From Actinoplanes sp. SE50/110 (GTDB lineage Bacteria; Actinomycetota; Actinomycetes; Mycobacteriales; Micromonosporaceae): DNA of 64,000 nucleotides. The notes under the pieces were generated by a model. That model saw nothing but the letters and a program-made list of their open reading frames with translations. It had not been told where the DNA came from and did no database searches. The translations under genes and the position numbers were made by a program. This document shows positions 27,630 to 35,947 of the stretch, in pieces (position 1 is the stretch's first letter; each line of letters starts with the position of its first letter). The DNA is taken from assembly GCF_900119315.1 (NCBI RefSeq), contig NZ_LT827010.1, positions 1,782,001 to 1,846,000 on the forward strand, in the 5' to 3' direction.

Positions 27630-27961
27630 CCTACACCACCGCTGCGGTGCTCGGCGTGCTGGCCGCCCTCACGCTCGACGTGCTGATCCTGCGGACCCGG
27701 CTCGTCGGGCGACTGGTGTTCTGGGCCACGTACCCCATCATCTTCGTCTTTCAGTTGATCTCGAACGGCATTCTGACCGGGCGCGACATCGTGATGTACG
27801 ACCCGGCCGCGATCCTCGGCCCGCGGCTCGTCCACGCCCCGGTCGAGGACCTGCTGTTCGGTTTCGCCCTGGTGCTCGGCACGCTGTCGCTGTGGGTGGC
27901 GCTGGGCCGGCGCGGCATCCAGCGCACCCCGCGAGCCGGGTCTAGACGGACCGACGAGTAG
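27626..27961 (+). CDS. crtYd: Lycopene cyclase domain subunit (CrtYd-like)
   Basis: 111 residues from GTG 27626, overlapping the CrtYc stop by 4 bp. Three helices and the second conserved block APVEDLLFGFALVL match the CrtYd half of the heterodimeric lycopene cyclase. The end (27942-27961) overlaps the converging prenyl synthase gene by 20 bp. Phytoene synthase and phytoene desaturase proper are not in the window and must be encoded elsewhere if the pathway is complete. Confidence 0.8.
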   Translation: MTYTTAAVLGVLAALTLDVLILRTRLVGRLVFWATYPIIFVFQLISNGILTGRDIVMYDPAAILGPRLVHAPVEDLLFGFALVLGTLSLWVALGRRGIQRTPRAGSRRTDE

Positions 27962-29012
27962 CCGCGTCGGCCAGCCGGCGCAGCACCTCCCGGGCGTCCT
28001 GATCGATCGGTGCCGCGTCCAGCGCGCCGATCGACGCGGTCATCAGCTCGTCGATCCGGGCCTCGGTCGCGGCCAGCGCACCGCTGTCCCGGATGACCGT
28101 GCGCAGCCGGGCCACCCCGGCCTCGTCCAGGCCGGGGTCGCCGAGCGCGGCGTCCAGTTCGGCCCGCCCGGCCGCGTCCAGCGCGCCGAAGGCGGCCGCG
28201 ACCAGATAGGTGCGCTTGCCCTCGCGCAGGTCGTCGCCGGCCGGCTTGCCGGTCCGCTCCGGGTCGCCGAACACGCCCAGCACGTCGTCGCGCAGCTGGA
28301 ACGCCTCGCCCAGCGGCAGGCCGAACGCCGAGTACGCCGCGTGCACCCCGGGGGCCGCTCCGGCCAGCGCCGCGCCCAGCAGCAGCGGACGCTCCACGGT
28401 GTATTTCGCGGCCTTGTAGACGGCCACCTTGCCGGCCCGCTCCAGCGACGTGTCGCCGGTCGCCTGGGTGAGCACGTCCAGGTACTGCCCGACGGTCACC
28501 TCGGTGCGCATCCCGTCGAAGATCGGGCGGGCCCGTTGCACGTCGGCCACCGCCATCCCCGAGGTGTGCAGCAGCTCGTCCGACCAGACCAGGGCCAGGT
28601 CGCCGAGCAGCACCGCGGCGCAGTCGCCGAACCCGGCCGCGCTGCCCCGCCAGCCCTCGCCGGCGTGCAGTTTCTCGAACCGACGGTGCACCGACGGCAC
28701 CCCGCGCCGGGTGTCCGAGCGGTCCATCAGATCGTCGTGGATCAGCGCGCTGGCCTGCACCAGCTCCAGCGCGGCGACGGCCGCCACCACGGCGTCCGAG
28801 TCGGCGCCGCCGGCCCCGCGGAAACCCCAGTAGGCGAATGCCGGCCGCAGCCGCTTCCCGCCGCCCAGCACGAACTCGGAGACCGTGGCGGACATCTCGG
28901 CCAGCGCCGGGTCGATCGCCAGCAGCCGGTCACGCTGCCCGGCCAGGAACACGGTCAGCGCCTTGTCGACACGCGACCGCAGACCGGCCTCGTCGAGCGG
29001 GGAGTTCGTCAC
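27942..29012 (-). CDS. idsA: Geranylgeranyl-diphosphate-type polyprenyl synthase
   Basis: 356 residues. First aspartate-rich motif [12 protein letters not shown] (about 93-104) and second motif [13 protein letters not shown] (about 239-251) bind the magnesium-diphosphate. GGKRLRP and [14 protein letters not shown] lie between. It elongates DMAPP with IPP, and chain length is most likely C20, to feed carotenoids or other isoprenoids. Its position fits M. tuberculosis idsA2 (Rv2173). Product length cannot be fixed from sequence alone. Confidence 0.88.
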   Translation of the reverse strand: MTNSPLDEAGLRSRVDKALTVFLAGQRDRLLAIDPALAEMSATVSEFVLGGGKRLRPAFAYWGFRGAGGADSDAVVAAVAALELVQASALIHDDLMDRSDTRRGVPSVHRRFEKLHAGEGWRGSAAGFGDCAAVLLGDLALVWSDELLHTSGMAVADVQRARPIFDGMRTEVTVGQYLDVLTQATGDTSLERAGKVAVYKAAKYTVERPLLLGAALAGAAPGVHAAYSAFGLPLGEAFQLRDDVLGVFGDPERTGKPAGDDLREGKRTYLVAAAFGALDAAGRAELDAALGDPGLDEAGVARLRTVIRDSGALAATEARIDELMTASIGALDAAPIDQDAREVLRRLADAATRRSV

Positions 29013-29059
29013 GCGTCGACGCTACTTGTTCGCCGCCGCGGGCCCGTCCACCGGCCCGG

Positions 29060-29065
29060 TATGGT
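29060..29065 (+). promoter_or_regulatory. Leaderless -10 box for metF
   Basis: TATGGT lies 6 nt before GTG 29072, the spacing expected when the transcript starts at the start codon itself. No Shine-Dalgarno is visible, which agrees. No -35 was recognised. Confidence 0.45.
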
Positions 29066-29071
29066 TCCGGT

Positions 29072-29995
29072 GTGTCTCTCGGACTTCCCTCCCGGCTGCC
29101 CGGCACCCCGTCGATCGGCGACCTGGTCCGCGGCGCGGCGCCGACGTTCTCCTTCGAGTTCTTCCCGCCGAAGACACCGGACGGGGAGCGGCTGCTCTGG
29201 CAGGCCATCCGGGAGCTGGAGTCGCTGCGGCCCAGCTTCGTCTCGATCACCTACGGGGCCGGCGGCACCACCCGGGAGACCACGGTCGCGGTCACCGAGC
29301 GGGTCGCCACCGAGACCACGCTGCTGCCGCTGGCCCACCTCACCGCGGTCGACCACTCAGTGGCCGACCTGCGCAACGTGATCGGCCGGCTGGCCGGCGC
29401 CGGGATCCGCAACGTGCTGGCGCTGCGCGGCGACCCGCCGGGCGACCCGATGGGCGAGTGGGTCCGGCACCCGGACGGCGTCGGTTACGCCGACGAGCTG
29501 GTCCGGCTGATCCGCGAGTCCGGCGACTTCAGCGTCGGGGTGGCCGCCTTCCCGCACAAACACCCCCGGTCGGCCGGCGTCAAGGACGACACCCGCAACT
29601 TCGTCCGCAAGTGCCGGGCCGGTGCCGACTACGCGATCACCCAGATGTTCTTCGACGCCGACGAATATCTGCGGCTGCGCGACCGGGTGGTGGCCGCCGG
29701 CTGTCACACCCCGATCGTGGCCGGCGTGATGCCGGTGACCCGGATGGCCACCATCGCGCGCTCCACCCAGCTCTCCGGCGCGCCCTTCCCGCCGGCGCTG
29801 CTGCGCGACTTCGAGCGGGTCGCCGGCGACGACGCGGCGGTGCGCGAGCTGGGCATCGAGACGTGCGCGGCGATGTGCGCCCGGTTGCTGCGGGAGGGTG
29901 TGCCGGGCATCCACTTCATCACCATGAACCGGTCCACCGCCACCCGCGAGGTCTGGCAGCGGCTGGCCCCCGCGGAAGTCGCCGCGTCGGCGTGA
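29072..29995 (+). CDS. metF: Methylenetetrahydrofolate reductase
   Basis: 307 residues from GTG 29072, giving the standard N-terminus with [18 protein letters not shown]. Further family blocks are [42 protein letters not shown] and PGIHFITMN. The FAD enzyme reduces 5,10-methylene- to 5-methyl-tetrahydrofolate for methionine synthesis. M. tuberculosis has a MetF-like gene (Rv2172c) beside idsA2, divergent as here. The next gene overlaps its stop as GTGA. Confidence 0.92.
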   Translation: MSLGLPSRLPGTPSIGDLVRGAAPTFSFEFFPPKTPDGERLLWQAIRELESLRPSFVSITYGAGGTTRETTVAVTERVATETTLLPLAHLTAVDHSVADLRNVIGRLAGAGIRNVLALRGDPPGDPMGEWVRHPDGVGYADELVRLIRESGDFSVGVAAFPHKHPRSAGVKDDTRNFVRKCRAGADYAITQMFFDADEYLRLRDRVVAAGCHTPIVAGVMPVTRMATIARSTQLSGAPFPPALLRDFERVAGDDAAVRELGIETCAAMCARLLREGVPGIHFITMNRSTATREVWQRLAPAEVAASA

Positions 29996-30621
29996 CCTGG
30001 GACGAGTACGCCCTCGCCTGGTCCGGGCTGCACGGCGGGTTCGACCCGCGACGAGCCTCCCGGGTGGTGCGCGGCTGGGTGCTCACGGCGTACCGGGTCG
30101 GCTTCTGGCTGAGCCGCCACCGGGTGTCACCGATGACGGTGACCACCTGCGGTCTGCTGATCTGCGGGGCGGTGCCGCTCGCGGTGCCGGTCAGCCTCCC
30201 GCTGGCCGCCCTGTTCGTGCTGCTCGCGGCGGGCGCGGACGGCCTCGACGGCGCGGTCGCGGTGATCTCCCGGCGAGTGACCAGACTCGGATTCGTGTAC
30301 GACTCGGCCGCCGACCGGCTCGGCGAGGCCGCATGGCTGCTCGCGTTCTGGCTGGCCGGCGCCCCCGGCTGGCTGGTGGTGGCCGGCGGTGCCGCGAGCT
30401 GGCTGCACGAGTACGTCCGGGCCCGGGCCGCGGTGGCCGGCATGTCCGACATCGGGGTGGTGACCGTCGGCGAGCGGCCCACCCGCGCCCTGATCGCCGG
30501 TCTCGGCCTGGCCGCCATCACCGTGGTCCGGCTGCCCTGGCTGCCGCCCGCCCTGTGGCTCGCCCTGCAACTGGCCGGGCTGATCCAGCTCGGCGCGACC
30601 GTGCGCCGCGCGCTTCGCTGA
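29992..30621 (+). CDS. CDP-alcohol phosphatidyltransferase with altered motif
   Basis: 209 residues, five or six membrane helices. The family motif D-x2-D-G-x2-A-R-x8-G-x3-D-x3-D appears as DGLDGAVAV, then [11 protein letters not shown]: all four catalytic Asp and both Gly are present, but the Arg is Val. Enzymes of this family move a phospho-alcohol from a CDP-linked donor to inositol phosphate, glycerol phosphate or a similar acceptor. Acceptor unknown. Coupled to metF by a 4-bp overlap, though no metabolic link is evident. Confidence 0.75.
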   Translation: MTWDEYALAWSGLHGGFDPRRASRVVRGWVLTAYRVGFWLSRHRVSPMTVTTCGLLICGAVPLAVPVSLPLAALFVLLAAGADGLDGAVAVISRRVTRLGFVYDSAADRLGEAAWLLAFWLAGAPGWLVVAGGAASWLHEYVRARAAVAGMSDIGVVTVGERPTRALIAGLGLAAITVVRLPWLPPALWLALQLAGLIQLGATVRRALR

Positions 30622-30675
30622 TCCGTTTATTTCGGTTGTCGGCCGTCGATGCCACGCCTATTTTCTTCCTCAGTC

Positions 30676-30706
30676 ATTCACCGATGATCTGCTGATTCCG
30701 GTGAAT
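30676..30706. promoter_or_regulatory. Perfect inverted repeat ahead of the HNH gene
   Basis: ATTCACCG (30676-30683) and CGGTGAAT (30699-30706) flank a 15-bp AT-richer spacer, 26 bp before the ATG at 30732. A hairpin in the leader or an operator are both possible. Confidence 0.4.
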
Positions 30707-30731
30707 ATGGATGTGACGGGGGTGAAACGGA

Positions 30732-31169
30732 ATGAGCGCGGTTCTGGTGCTGAACGCGGACTGCGGGCCGCTGCACCGGGTCAGCCTCCGGCACGCGATC
30801 CGGATGCTGTTCCGTCAGGTGGCGGTCGTGCACGAGGCGCGGCCGGACGCGACCATCGGCGTCTATCAGGTGCCCACCGTGGTGCGACTGGTCAGCTATG
30901 TGGTGACCCGCTGGCGGCGTGGCCGCGGCCCCGGCTGGTCCCGGGCCGGCGTGCTGGCCCGCGACCGTCGCACCTGCGGTTACTGCGGCGAGCCGGCCAC
31001 CACCATCGACCATGTACTGCCCCGCTCGCGCGGCGGCGGGAATGAGTGGCTCAACACCGTGGCCGCCTGCGGCCGCTGCAACAACCGCAAGGGCGACCGG
31101 ACCCCGGCCGAGGCGCGGATGCCGCTGCGCGTCACGCCGTACGCGCCGGCCTGGGTGACCTTCGCCTGA
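30732..31169 (+). CDS. HNH endonuclease-domain protein
   Basis: 145 residues. The C-terminal half is a zinc-type HNH module: Cys pairs in TCGYCGEP and ACGRCNNRKGD, the DH of TIDHVLPRSRGGGNEWLN and the downstream Asn complete the beta-beta-alpha-metal site. The N-terminus (SAVLVLNADCGPLHRVSLRHA) is that of the widespread actinobacterial chromosomal HNH family of unknown role, not of a homing enzyme. A strong terminator follows, so it ends its transcript. Confidence 0.85.
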   Translation: MSAVLVLNADCGPLHRVSLRHAIRMLFRQVAVVHEARPDATIGVYQVPTVVRLVSYVVTRWRRGRGPGWSRAGVLARDRRTCGYCGEPATTIDHVLPRSRGGGNEWLNTVAACGRCNNRKGDRTPAEARMPLRVTPYAPAWVTFA

Positions 31170-31177
31170 TCCGGACC

Positions 31178-31220
31178 GGCGGCCGGCGGGTGGACACGGG
31201 GACTCGCCGGCCGCCTTTTT
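31178..31220 (+). terminator. Rho-independent terminator after the HNH gene
   Basis: GGCGGCCGGCG (31178-31188) pairs perfectly with CGCCGGCCGCC (31205-31215) and is followed directly by TTTTT. Confidence 0.92.
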
Positions 31221-31312
31221 CCACACCCGATATCGGCGGCGTGAGCGATCCGCTTACGCCGCCGCAACGGACCGCCGTGCAGGGTGGAGACTGACTTCAC
31301 GACGGGGGGACA

Positions 31313-32533
31313 ATGGTGCTCAGGAAAGTGGACGCGGCAACCGGGGTCGGCCGGCGGCGACTACTCGGCTGGGGCGGTCTGGCCGCGGCCGGCGCGGTCA
31401 CCGGCGGCCCGCCGACCCGCGCCGGCGCGGACCGGTTGCCGCCGGACACCCTTCCCGGCGGCGCCTACGACCGCTACGTGGCACGGCTCGCGGCGCAGGG
31501 CCGGTTCTCCGGCGTGGTCATGCTGTCGCACCGCGGCCGGACGGTGCTGTCCCGCGCCTACGGCATGGCCGACCGGGAGCGGGGCATCCGCATCCGGGAG
31601 AGCACCGCGTTCACCTTGAGCTCGGCCGGCAAGCCGTTCAACGCGATCGCCGTCCTGCAACTGGCACAGCAGGGCCGGCTGCGGCTGACCGACACGGTCG
31701 GCGACCACCTGGACGGTTTCGACCGGGACGTCGCCCGTACGGTGACCATCCATCACCTGCTCTCCGGCACCTCCGGGCTGAGCATCCCGGACGAGGACGT
31801 CCAGCGGATCTTCCGGAGCCGGGCCGAGGTCCACGAGTACCAGCTGCGGTGGGCGCGGCAGTCGAGACTGGTCGGCATTCCCGGGCAGCAGGACCGCGAG
31901 CACGTCGGCGCCGAGACGGTGATTCCGGCCCTGATCGTGGAGACTGTCAGCGGGATGTCCTACTGGGACTACGTGGAGCAGCACGTGTTCCGGCGCTGCG
32001 GGATGACCGGATCGGCGTTCTTCACCCGGCCGCAGTGGCTCACCGACCCGCGCCTCGCCCACCCGTACATGACCATGGCCGACGGCAGCCGGCTCGACGC
32101 GGTCCGGCACCTGGACCGGGGCAGCCCGCTCGGCTACCTCCGCGACCGGAATCCGGGGCGTGCCTTCATCGACGCGATCGGGGACGGCGGTTTCGCCACC
32201 GCACCGGACCTGATCCGGTTCGCCCACGCGCTGCGCGACGGCACCCTGCTCGACCGGCCCTGGGCGGACGTGCTCACCGCGCCGAAGATCCCACTGGGGC
32301 CGGGAGCGTTCGGCACCTACGGCCCGCCCGCCGCGATCACCGGCGGTCAGTGGGCCGTGCAGCGCGCCGGCGGCAACCCCGGGGTCTGCGCCAACTGGAG
32401 CATCTACCCGGACACCGGGTGGGCCGGCGTCATCCTGGCCAACCGCGACGACGTGCCCCTGCCGGAGATGATCGGGCAGGAGACGCTGGCGGTCACCGGG
32501 GTCGCACCCGCCGACGGCGGCAGCGGTGGGTGA
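31313..32533 (+). CDS. Tat-exported serine hydrolase (beta-lactamase class C fold)
   Basis: 406 residues. The N-terminus GRRRLLGWGGLAAAGAV looks like a twin-arginine export signal. The serine-hydrolase SxxK motif is SSAGK (Ser114, Lys117), in FTLSSAGKPFNAIAVLQL. This family includes D-aminopeptidases, esterases and transpeptidase-like enzymes, so the substrate is open. GACGGGGGGA is the ribosome-binding site. The last 8 bp overlap the mandelate-racemase-type gene, so the two form a cassette. Confidence 0.82.
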   Translation: MVLRKVDAATGVGRRRLLGWGGLAAAGAVTGGPPTRAGADRLPPDTLPGGAYDRYVARLAAQGRFSGVVMLSHRGRTVLSRAYGMADRERGIRIRESTAFTLSSAGKPFNAIAVLQLAQQGRLRLTDTVGDHLDGFDRDVARTVTIHHLLSGTSGLSIPDEDVQRIFRSRAEVHEYQLRWARQSRLVGIPGQQDREHVGAETVIPALIVETVSGMSYWDYVEQHVFRRCGMTGSAFFTRPQWLTDPRLAHPYMTMADGSRLDAVRHLDRGSPLGYLRDRNPGRAFIDAIGDGGFATAPDLIRFAHALRDGTLLDRPWADVLTAPKIPLGPGAFGTYGPPAAITGGQWAVQRAGGNPGVCANWSIYPDTGWAGVILANRDDVPLPEMIGQETLAVTGVAPADGGSGG

Positions 32534-33602
32534 CGACCGCACCATCGCCGCGGTCCGCGCCCGGGCGGTCGATCTGCGGCTGGACCGGCCGGTGGAGACG
32601 GCCGGCGGGGTGATGGCGACCACCCCGCTGGTGCTGATCGACGTCCACACCCGGGACGGGGTGGTCGGGCGGTCGTATGTGCGCTGCTACACCCCACTGG
32701 CACTGGGCCCGCTGGCGAGCCTGGTCGGTGCGGTCGGCGAGGCGCTCGTGGGCAGCAGCGCCGCCCCGCTGACCGCCGAGCGGGCGATGCGCCGGATGTT
32801 CCGGTTGGCCGGTCCGCAGGGGCTGGCCGGGATGGCGACGGCCGGCATCGACATGGCGCTGTGGGACGCGCGTGCGGTCGCCGCCGGGCTGCCGCTGGTG
32901 ACGCTGCTCGGCGGGGAGCCGGGGCCGGTCGACGCGTACGCCTCGCTGCGGGTGATGGACGCCCGCGCCGCCGCGGCCGAGGCGCAGGAACTGCTCGGCC
33001 TGGGGTTCACCGCGTTCAAGGTGAAGGTCGGCGGGCGATCCCTCGCGGACGACCTCGCGGTGATCCGGACGCTGCGCGCGGTGATCGGCCCGGACGCCCG
33101 GCTGATGGCCGACTACAACCAGAGCCTCACGGTGACCGAGGCGATCGAGCGGGTCCGGGTGCTCGATCACGAGGGCCTGTACTGGATCGAGGAGCCGACC
33201 ACCGCCGAGGACTTCGCCGGTCACGCGCGGATCGCCGAGGCGGCCGTCACCCCGATCCAGCTGGGCGAGAACTGGTGGGGCGTGTCCGACCTGGCCAAAA
33301 GCATCGCGGCCCGAGCCGGCGACCACGCCATGCTCGACGTGATGAAGATCGGCGGGGTGACCGGCTGGCTACGGGCGATGGCGGTGGCCGACGCCGCCGG
33401 CCTGCCGGTGTCCAGCCACACCTTCCCCGAGTTCAGCTCGCACCTGCTCGGGGTCACGCCGAGCGCCACCTACCTGGAGTACCTGGACCACGCCCGGCCG
33501 ATCCTGACCGAGCCGGTCGTGGCGCGCGACGGTCAGGTGTGGATCGCGGACCGTCCGGGCGCCGGCATCACGTGGGATGAGGCGGCGATCGCCCGGGGTT
33601 AA
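32526..33602 (+). CDS. Mandelate-racemase-type enolase superfamily enzyme
   Basis: 358 residues. The complete mandelate-racemase catalytic set is visible one residue off the Pseudomonas numbering: Lys165 and Lys167 in FKVKVGG, metal ligands Asp196, Glu222 and Glu248, the Asp271-His298 dyad (LDVMKIGG, SSHTFPE) and Glu318. It should therefore abstract an alpha proton from a carboxylate on either face. The real substrate cannot be read from these residues. GTG 32526 lies inside the hydrolase gene. The start of the truncated MFS gene overlaps its end. Confidence 0.88.
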   Translation: MGDDRTIAAVRARAVDLRLDRPVETAGGVMATTPLVLIDVHTRDGVVGRSYVRCYTPLALGPLASLVGAVGEALVGSSAAPLTAERAMRRMFRLAGPQGLAGMATAGIDMALWDARAVAAGLPLVTLLGGEPGPVDAYASLRVMDARAAAAEAQELLGLGFTAFKVKVGGRSLADDLAVIRTLRAVIGPDARLMADYNQSLTVTEAIERVRVLDHEGLYWIEEPTTAEDFAGHARIAEAAVTPIQLGENWWGVSDLAKSIAARAGDHAMLDVMKIGGVTGWLRAMAVADAAGLPVSSHTFPEFSSHLLGVTPSATYLEYLDHARPILTEPVVARDGQVWIADRPGAGITWDEAAIARG

Positions 33603-33840
33603 CCTGTGCACCGTCGCGTTGATGATCGTTCTGGACAGCACCATCGTCGCCGTGGCCGTCCCGGTCATCCAGCGCGACCTCGGCTTCACCCCGGCCGGCG
33701 TGGCCTGGGTGATCAACGGCTACCTGGTCGCCTTCGCCGGCCTGCTGCTGCTCGCCGGCCGCCTCGGCGACCTGCTCGGCACCCGCCGGATCTGCCTGGC
33801 CGGGTTGCTCGTCTTCACCGCCGCCAGCCTGCTCTGCGGG
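33577..33840 (+). pseudogene. Truncated DHA2-type MFS transporter (N-terminal remnant)
   Basis: Eighty-eight codons encode only helices 1-3 of an MFS pump: ALMIVLDSTIVAVAVPVI, then VAWVINGYL and the motif-A loop AGRLGDLLGTRR. At LLCG (33840) similarity stops abruptly, and the open frame then runs antisense through the DUF2306 gene until 34104. A functional transporter needs about 400 more residues. The break coincides with a 23-bp direct repeat, so the 3' part was probably lost by recombination or replaced when the DUF2306/TetR pair came in. Confidence 0.8.
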
Positions 33841-33885
33841 CCTGAGGGGCGCGCGGGTCCGGGCCTCAGGGGCGCGCGGGCTCGG
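33840..33885. repeat. 23-bp direct repeat at the MFS breakpoint
   Basis: Two adjacent copies, 33840-33862 and 33863-33885, 20 of 23 bases identical (core AGGGGCGCGCGGG). The second holds the stop codon of the DUF2306 gene (minus strand, 33866-33868). Confidence 0.75.
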
Positions 33886-34579
33886 GCTCGGCCGCGGCGC
33901 GTGGGGCGGGGACGGCGGCGGCCGGCCGGCGGTGGCGGCCGCGCTCCAGCCACCCCTCGGCGAGCAGCAGCGGAACCGTCCACCCCAGCCACGCCGCCGC
34001 CGAGGACGCCACCCAGGTCAGCAGGCCCGCGTCGCCGTGGAACGTGGTGTCCAGCCGCGGGGTCAGCCCGATCACGAAGACCGCTCCCCAGATCCGGTTG
34101 GTGATGATCGAGGCGGTCAGGGCGAAGCTGCGGATCATCCACCGGCGGTGCTCGCCGAACCGGCGGCGCCGGCCGGCGCGCCAGCCGGCGGTGGTCACCG
34201 TGAGCCAGAGCAGCGCCAGCAGGACGTCGCTGGCCCGGGTGACCGGCCCGTACGGGGTGAACGCCCCGATCGTCAGCGCGCACACTCCGGCCGGCAGCAC
34301 CCCGCCGAACACGTAGAGCCGGCCGATCCGCCGGTGCGCCACCGGGTGCCGCTGCCGGAACCACGGCCAGATCTGCACCACCGCGGTGCCCAGCGCCACG
34401 CTGCCGAAGAGCACGTGCGGCACCAGCAGCCAGAAGTGCGCGACGCCGAGCGTGGGCGGCTGGGGCACCCGGGAGCGGGCCGGGTCGAAGCTCAGATACG
34501 GCGGGAGGGAGAAGGTCACGAAGAGCACCACGATCGCCGCGAGCGGGACGATCCACGGGCGCCGCCACCATCGAGTCAT
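33866..34579 (-). CDS. DUF2306-type membrane protein
   Basis: 237 residues with about six or seven hydrophobic helices and conserved His and Arg positions (RQRHPVAHRRIGRLYVFGG, RRFGEHRRWMIRSFAL), typical of DUF2306 membrane proteins. Function unknown. The C-terminal 35 residues are a Pro/Ala/Arg tail coded by the region of the direct repeat, so the end of the gene may have been changed by the same rearrangement. It is divergent from a TetR gene, with a near-perfect palindrome in between that covers its own promoter zone. Confidence 0.75.
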   Translation of the reverse strand: MTRWWRRPWIVPLAAIVVLFVTFSLPPYLSFDPARSRVPQPPTLGVAHFWLLVPHVLFGSVALGTAVVQIWPWFRQRHPVAHRRIGRLYVFGGVLPAGVCALTIGAFTPYGPVTRASDVLLALLWLTVTTAGWRAGRRRRFGEHRRWMIRSFALTASIITNRIWGAVFVIGLTPRLDTTFHGDAGLLTWVASSAAAWLGWTVPLLLAEGWLERGRHRRPAAAVPAPRAAAEPEPARP

Positions 34580-34594
34580 TGCCGGTCCCCTTAT

Positions 34595-34634
34595 CTGCGT
34601 ATGTCCTACGCAATTCAGCGTAGGCCGTACGCAG
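34595..34634. promoter_or_regulatory. Long TetR operator between DUF2306 and TetR genes
   Basis: CTGCGTATGTCCTACGC (34595-34611) and GCGTAGGCCGTACGCAG (34618-34634) match at 15 of 17 paired positions around AATTCA. Each arm itself contains the half-sites CTGCGTA and CCTACGC, so two repressor dimers could bind. It sits centrally in the 83-bp divergent gap. Confidence 0.75.
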
Positions 34635-34662
34635 TAAATTCGGAACCCCCTACGATGGGGCG

Positions 34663-35370
34663 ATGGTCAGCGAGTTGCCGCGTACGTTGAAGGTGCTCTG
34701 GGGGGTGGCGGAGCGACCCACCCGGGGCCCGCAGCCGGCGCTGAGCCTGGACCGGATCGTCGCCGCGGCGATCGGGATCGCCGACCGCGACGGTCTCGCG
34801 GCGCTCTCCATGGCCCGCCTCGCGGAACGGCTCGGCTGCGCGCCGATGTCGCTCTACCGGCACGTGGCCAACAAGGACGAGCTGCTGGTCTTCATGCAGG
34901 ACGCGGCGCCCGGTGAGCCGCCGCGGTTGCCGCCGGGGTGGCGCGACGGTCTGGCCGCCTGGGCCCGCGCGCTGCGCGCCGTGCTCGCCGCGCATCCGTG
35001 GATCCTGCAGGCCACCGCGGGCCGGCCGCCCCTCGAACCGGGTCAGCTGGCCTGGCTGGACCGGGGCCTCTCGGCGTTCGCCGGTACCCCACTGAGCCAC
35101 CGGCTCCGCGGCGAGATGGTGATGGCCGCGCTCTACCTGGCGCGCGGCGAGGCGCAGATCAGCGCGGTGCTGCTCAGCGGGGTGCCGGACGTGGTCGCCG
35201 ACTACGGGGCGCTGCTGGCCCGGTTCGTCACCGCGGAGCGGTTCCCGGCCCTGGCGGAGGCGGTCGCGGACGGCGCCTTCGCGGAGGCTGCCGGGCCGGA
35301 CGAGTCCTTCGAGATCGGACTGGCCCGGCTGCTCGACGGTATCGAGCTCCTGATGTCAACGTTTGATTGA
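34663..35370 (+). CDS. TetR family regulator (TetR_C_1-like)
   Basis: 235 residues. After an N-terminal extension, the helix-turn-helix is at about 28-72 (ALSMARLAERLGCAPMSLYRHVANKDELL), typical of the branch with a TetR-type C-terminal domain. It is divergent from the DUF2306 membrane gene and probably represses it and itself through the palindrome at 34595-34634. Inducer unknown. Confidence 0.87.
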   Translation: MVSELPRTLKVLWGVAERPTRGPQPALSLDRIVAAAIGIADRDGLAALSMARLAERLGCAPMSLYRHVANKDELLVFMQDAAPGEPPRLPPGWRDGLAAWARALRAVLAAHPWILQATAGRPPLEPGQLAWLDRGLSAFAGTPLSHRLRGEMVMAALYLARGEAQISAVLLSGVPDVVADYGALLARFVTAERFPALAEAVADGAFAEAAGPDESFEIGLARLLDGIELLMSTFD

Positions 35371-35390
35371 CAATGCCCTAGGGTGGACGC

Positions 35391-35888
35391 GTGACCGACC
35401 TCAGTGCGTTGCGGGCAATCCGGGAGCGGCGGGCCCGGCTGGACGCCGAGGAACTGGCGCTGATCGATCAGGCTCGCCGGGCCGGGGCCACCTGGCCGGC
35501 CGTCGCCGCGGCGCTCGGCCTGGCCAGTCGCCAGGCCGCCGAGCAGCGCCGGCACCGCCTGGCGCAGGCCGCCGAGCGGGGCGCCCGGCCGCTGCGGGCC
35601 GATCGGGACGCCGGATACGGCGAGGCGCCGGCCCGGTTGCGGGAGAGCGCCGCCGAGCTGCACCGACGGATCGGTGCCGATCGCCGGTGGGACGCCCGTT
35701 TCCCGCGCGCCGCGCTGGTTCGCGAGATCCTGTCGAGCGCCCCCGACGCCCCGCCCGGAGCGCTGTTCGACCTGGTTGCCGGTGCTCTCGCGGACCTGTC
35801 CGGGCCGCCGGTGCCGCGCCTGCCGGCCCCGATGCGGGCCGCCGTCGACCGGCTTGCGGCGAGCCTGGCCGCGGCAAGCCCGGATTGA
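35391..35888 (+). CDS. Small helix-turn-helix protein of unknown role
   Basis: 165 residues, GTG 35391. Residues 1-65 (ERRARLDAEELALIDQARRA, then GATWPAVAAALGLASRQAAE) read as a sigma-like or AsnC-like helix-turn-helix found in many actinobacterial proteins loosely annotated as HSP18 regulators. The rest is Ala/Arg-rich and helical. No ligand domain. It lies between the TetR gene and an MFS gene, all on the plus strand; a regulatory link is possible but unproven. Confidence 0.5.
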   Translation: MTDLSALRAIRERRARLDAEELALIDQARRAGATWPAVAAALGLASRQAAEQRRHRLAQAAERGARPLRADRDAGYGEAPARLRESAAELHRRIGADRRWDARFPRAALVREILSSAPDAPPGALFDLVAGALADLSGPPVPRLPAPMRAAVDRLAASLAAASPD

Positions 35889-35947
35889 CACCAGGTCGCT
35901 CAACCTTGGAGGATCTGAGTCCGACCGACTCATGTCTGAGGTGACGT

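Noticed and set aside
30732..31169. HNH protein as a homing endonuclease or restriction enzyme
   Set aside because: No intron, intein or methyltransferase is nearby; the N-terminal part is that of a widespread chromosomal family.
33841..34104. Continuation of the truncated MFS frame as a real C-terminus
   Set aside because: After LLCG it turns Arg/Pro-rich, has no membrane helices and runs antisense to the DUF2306 gene.
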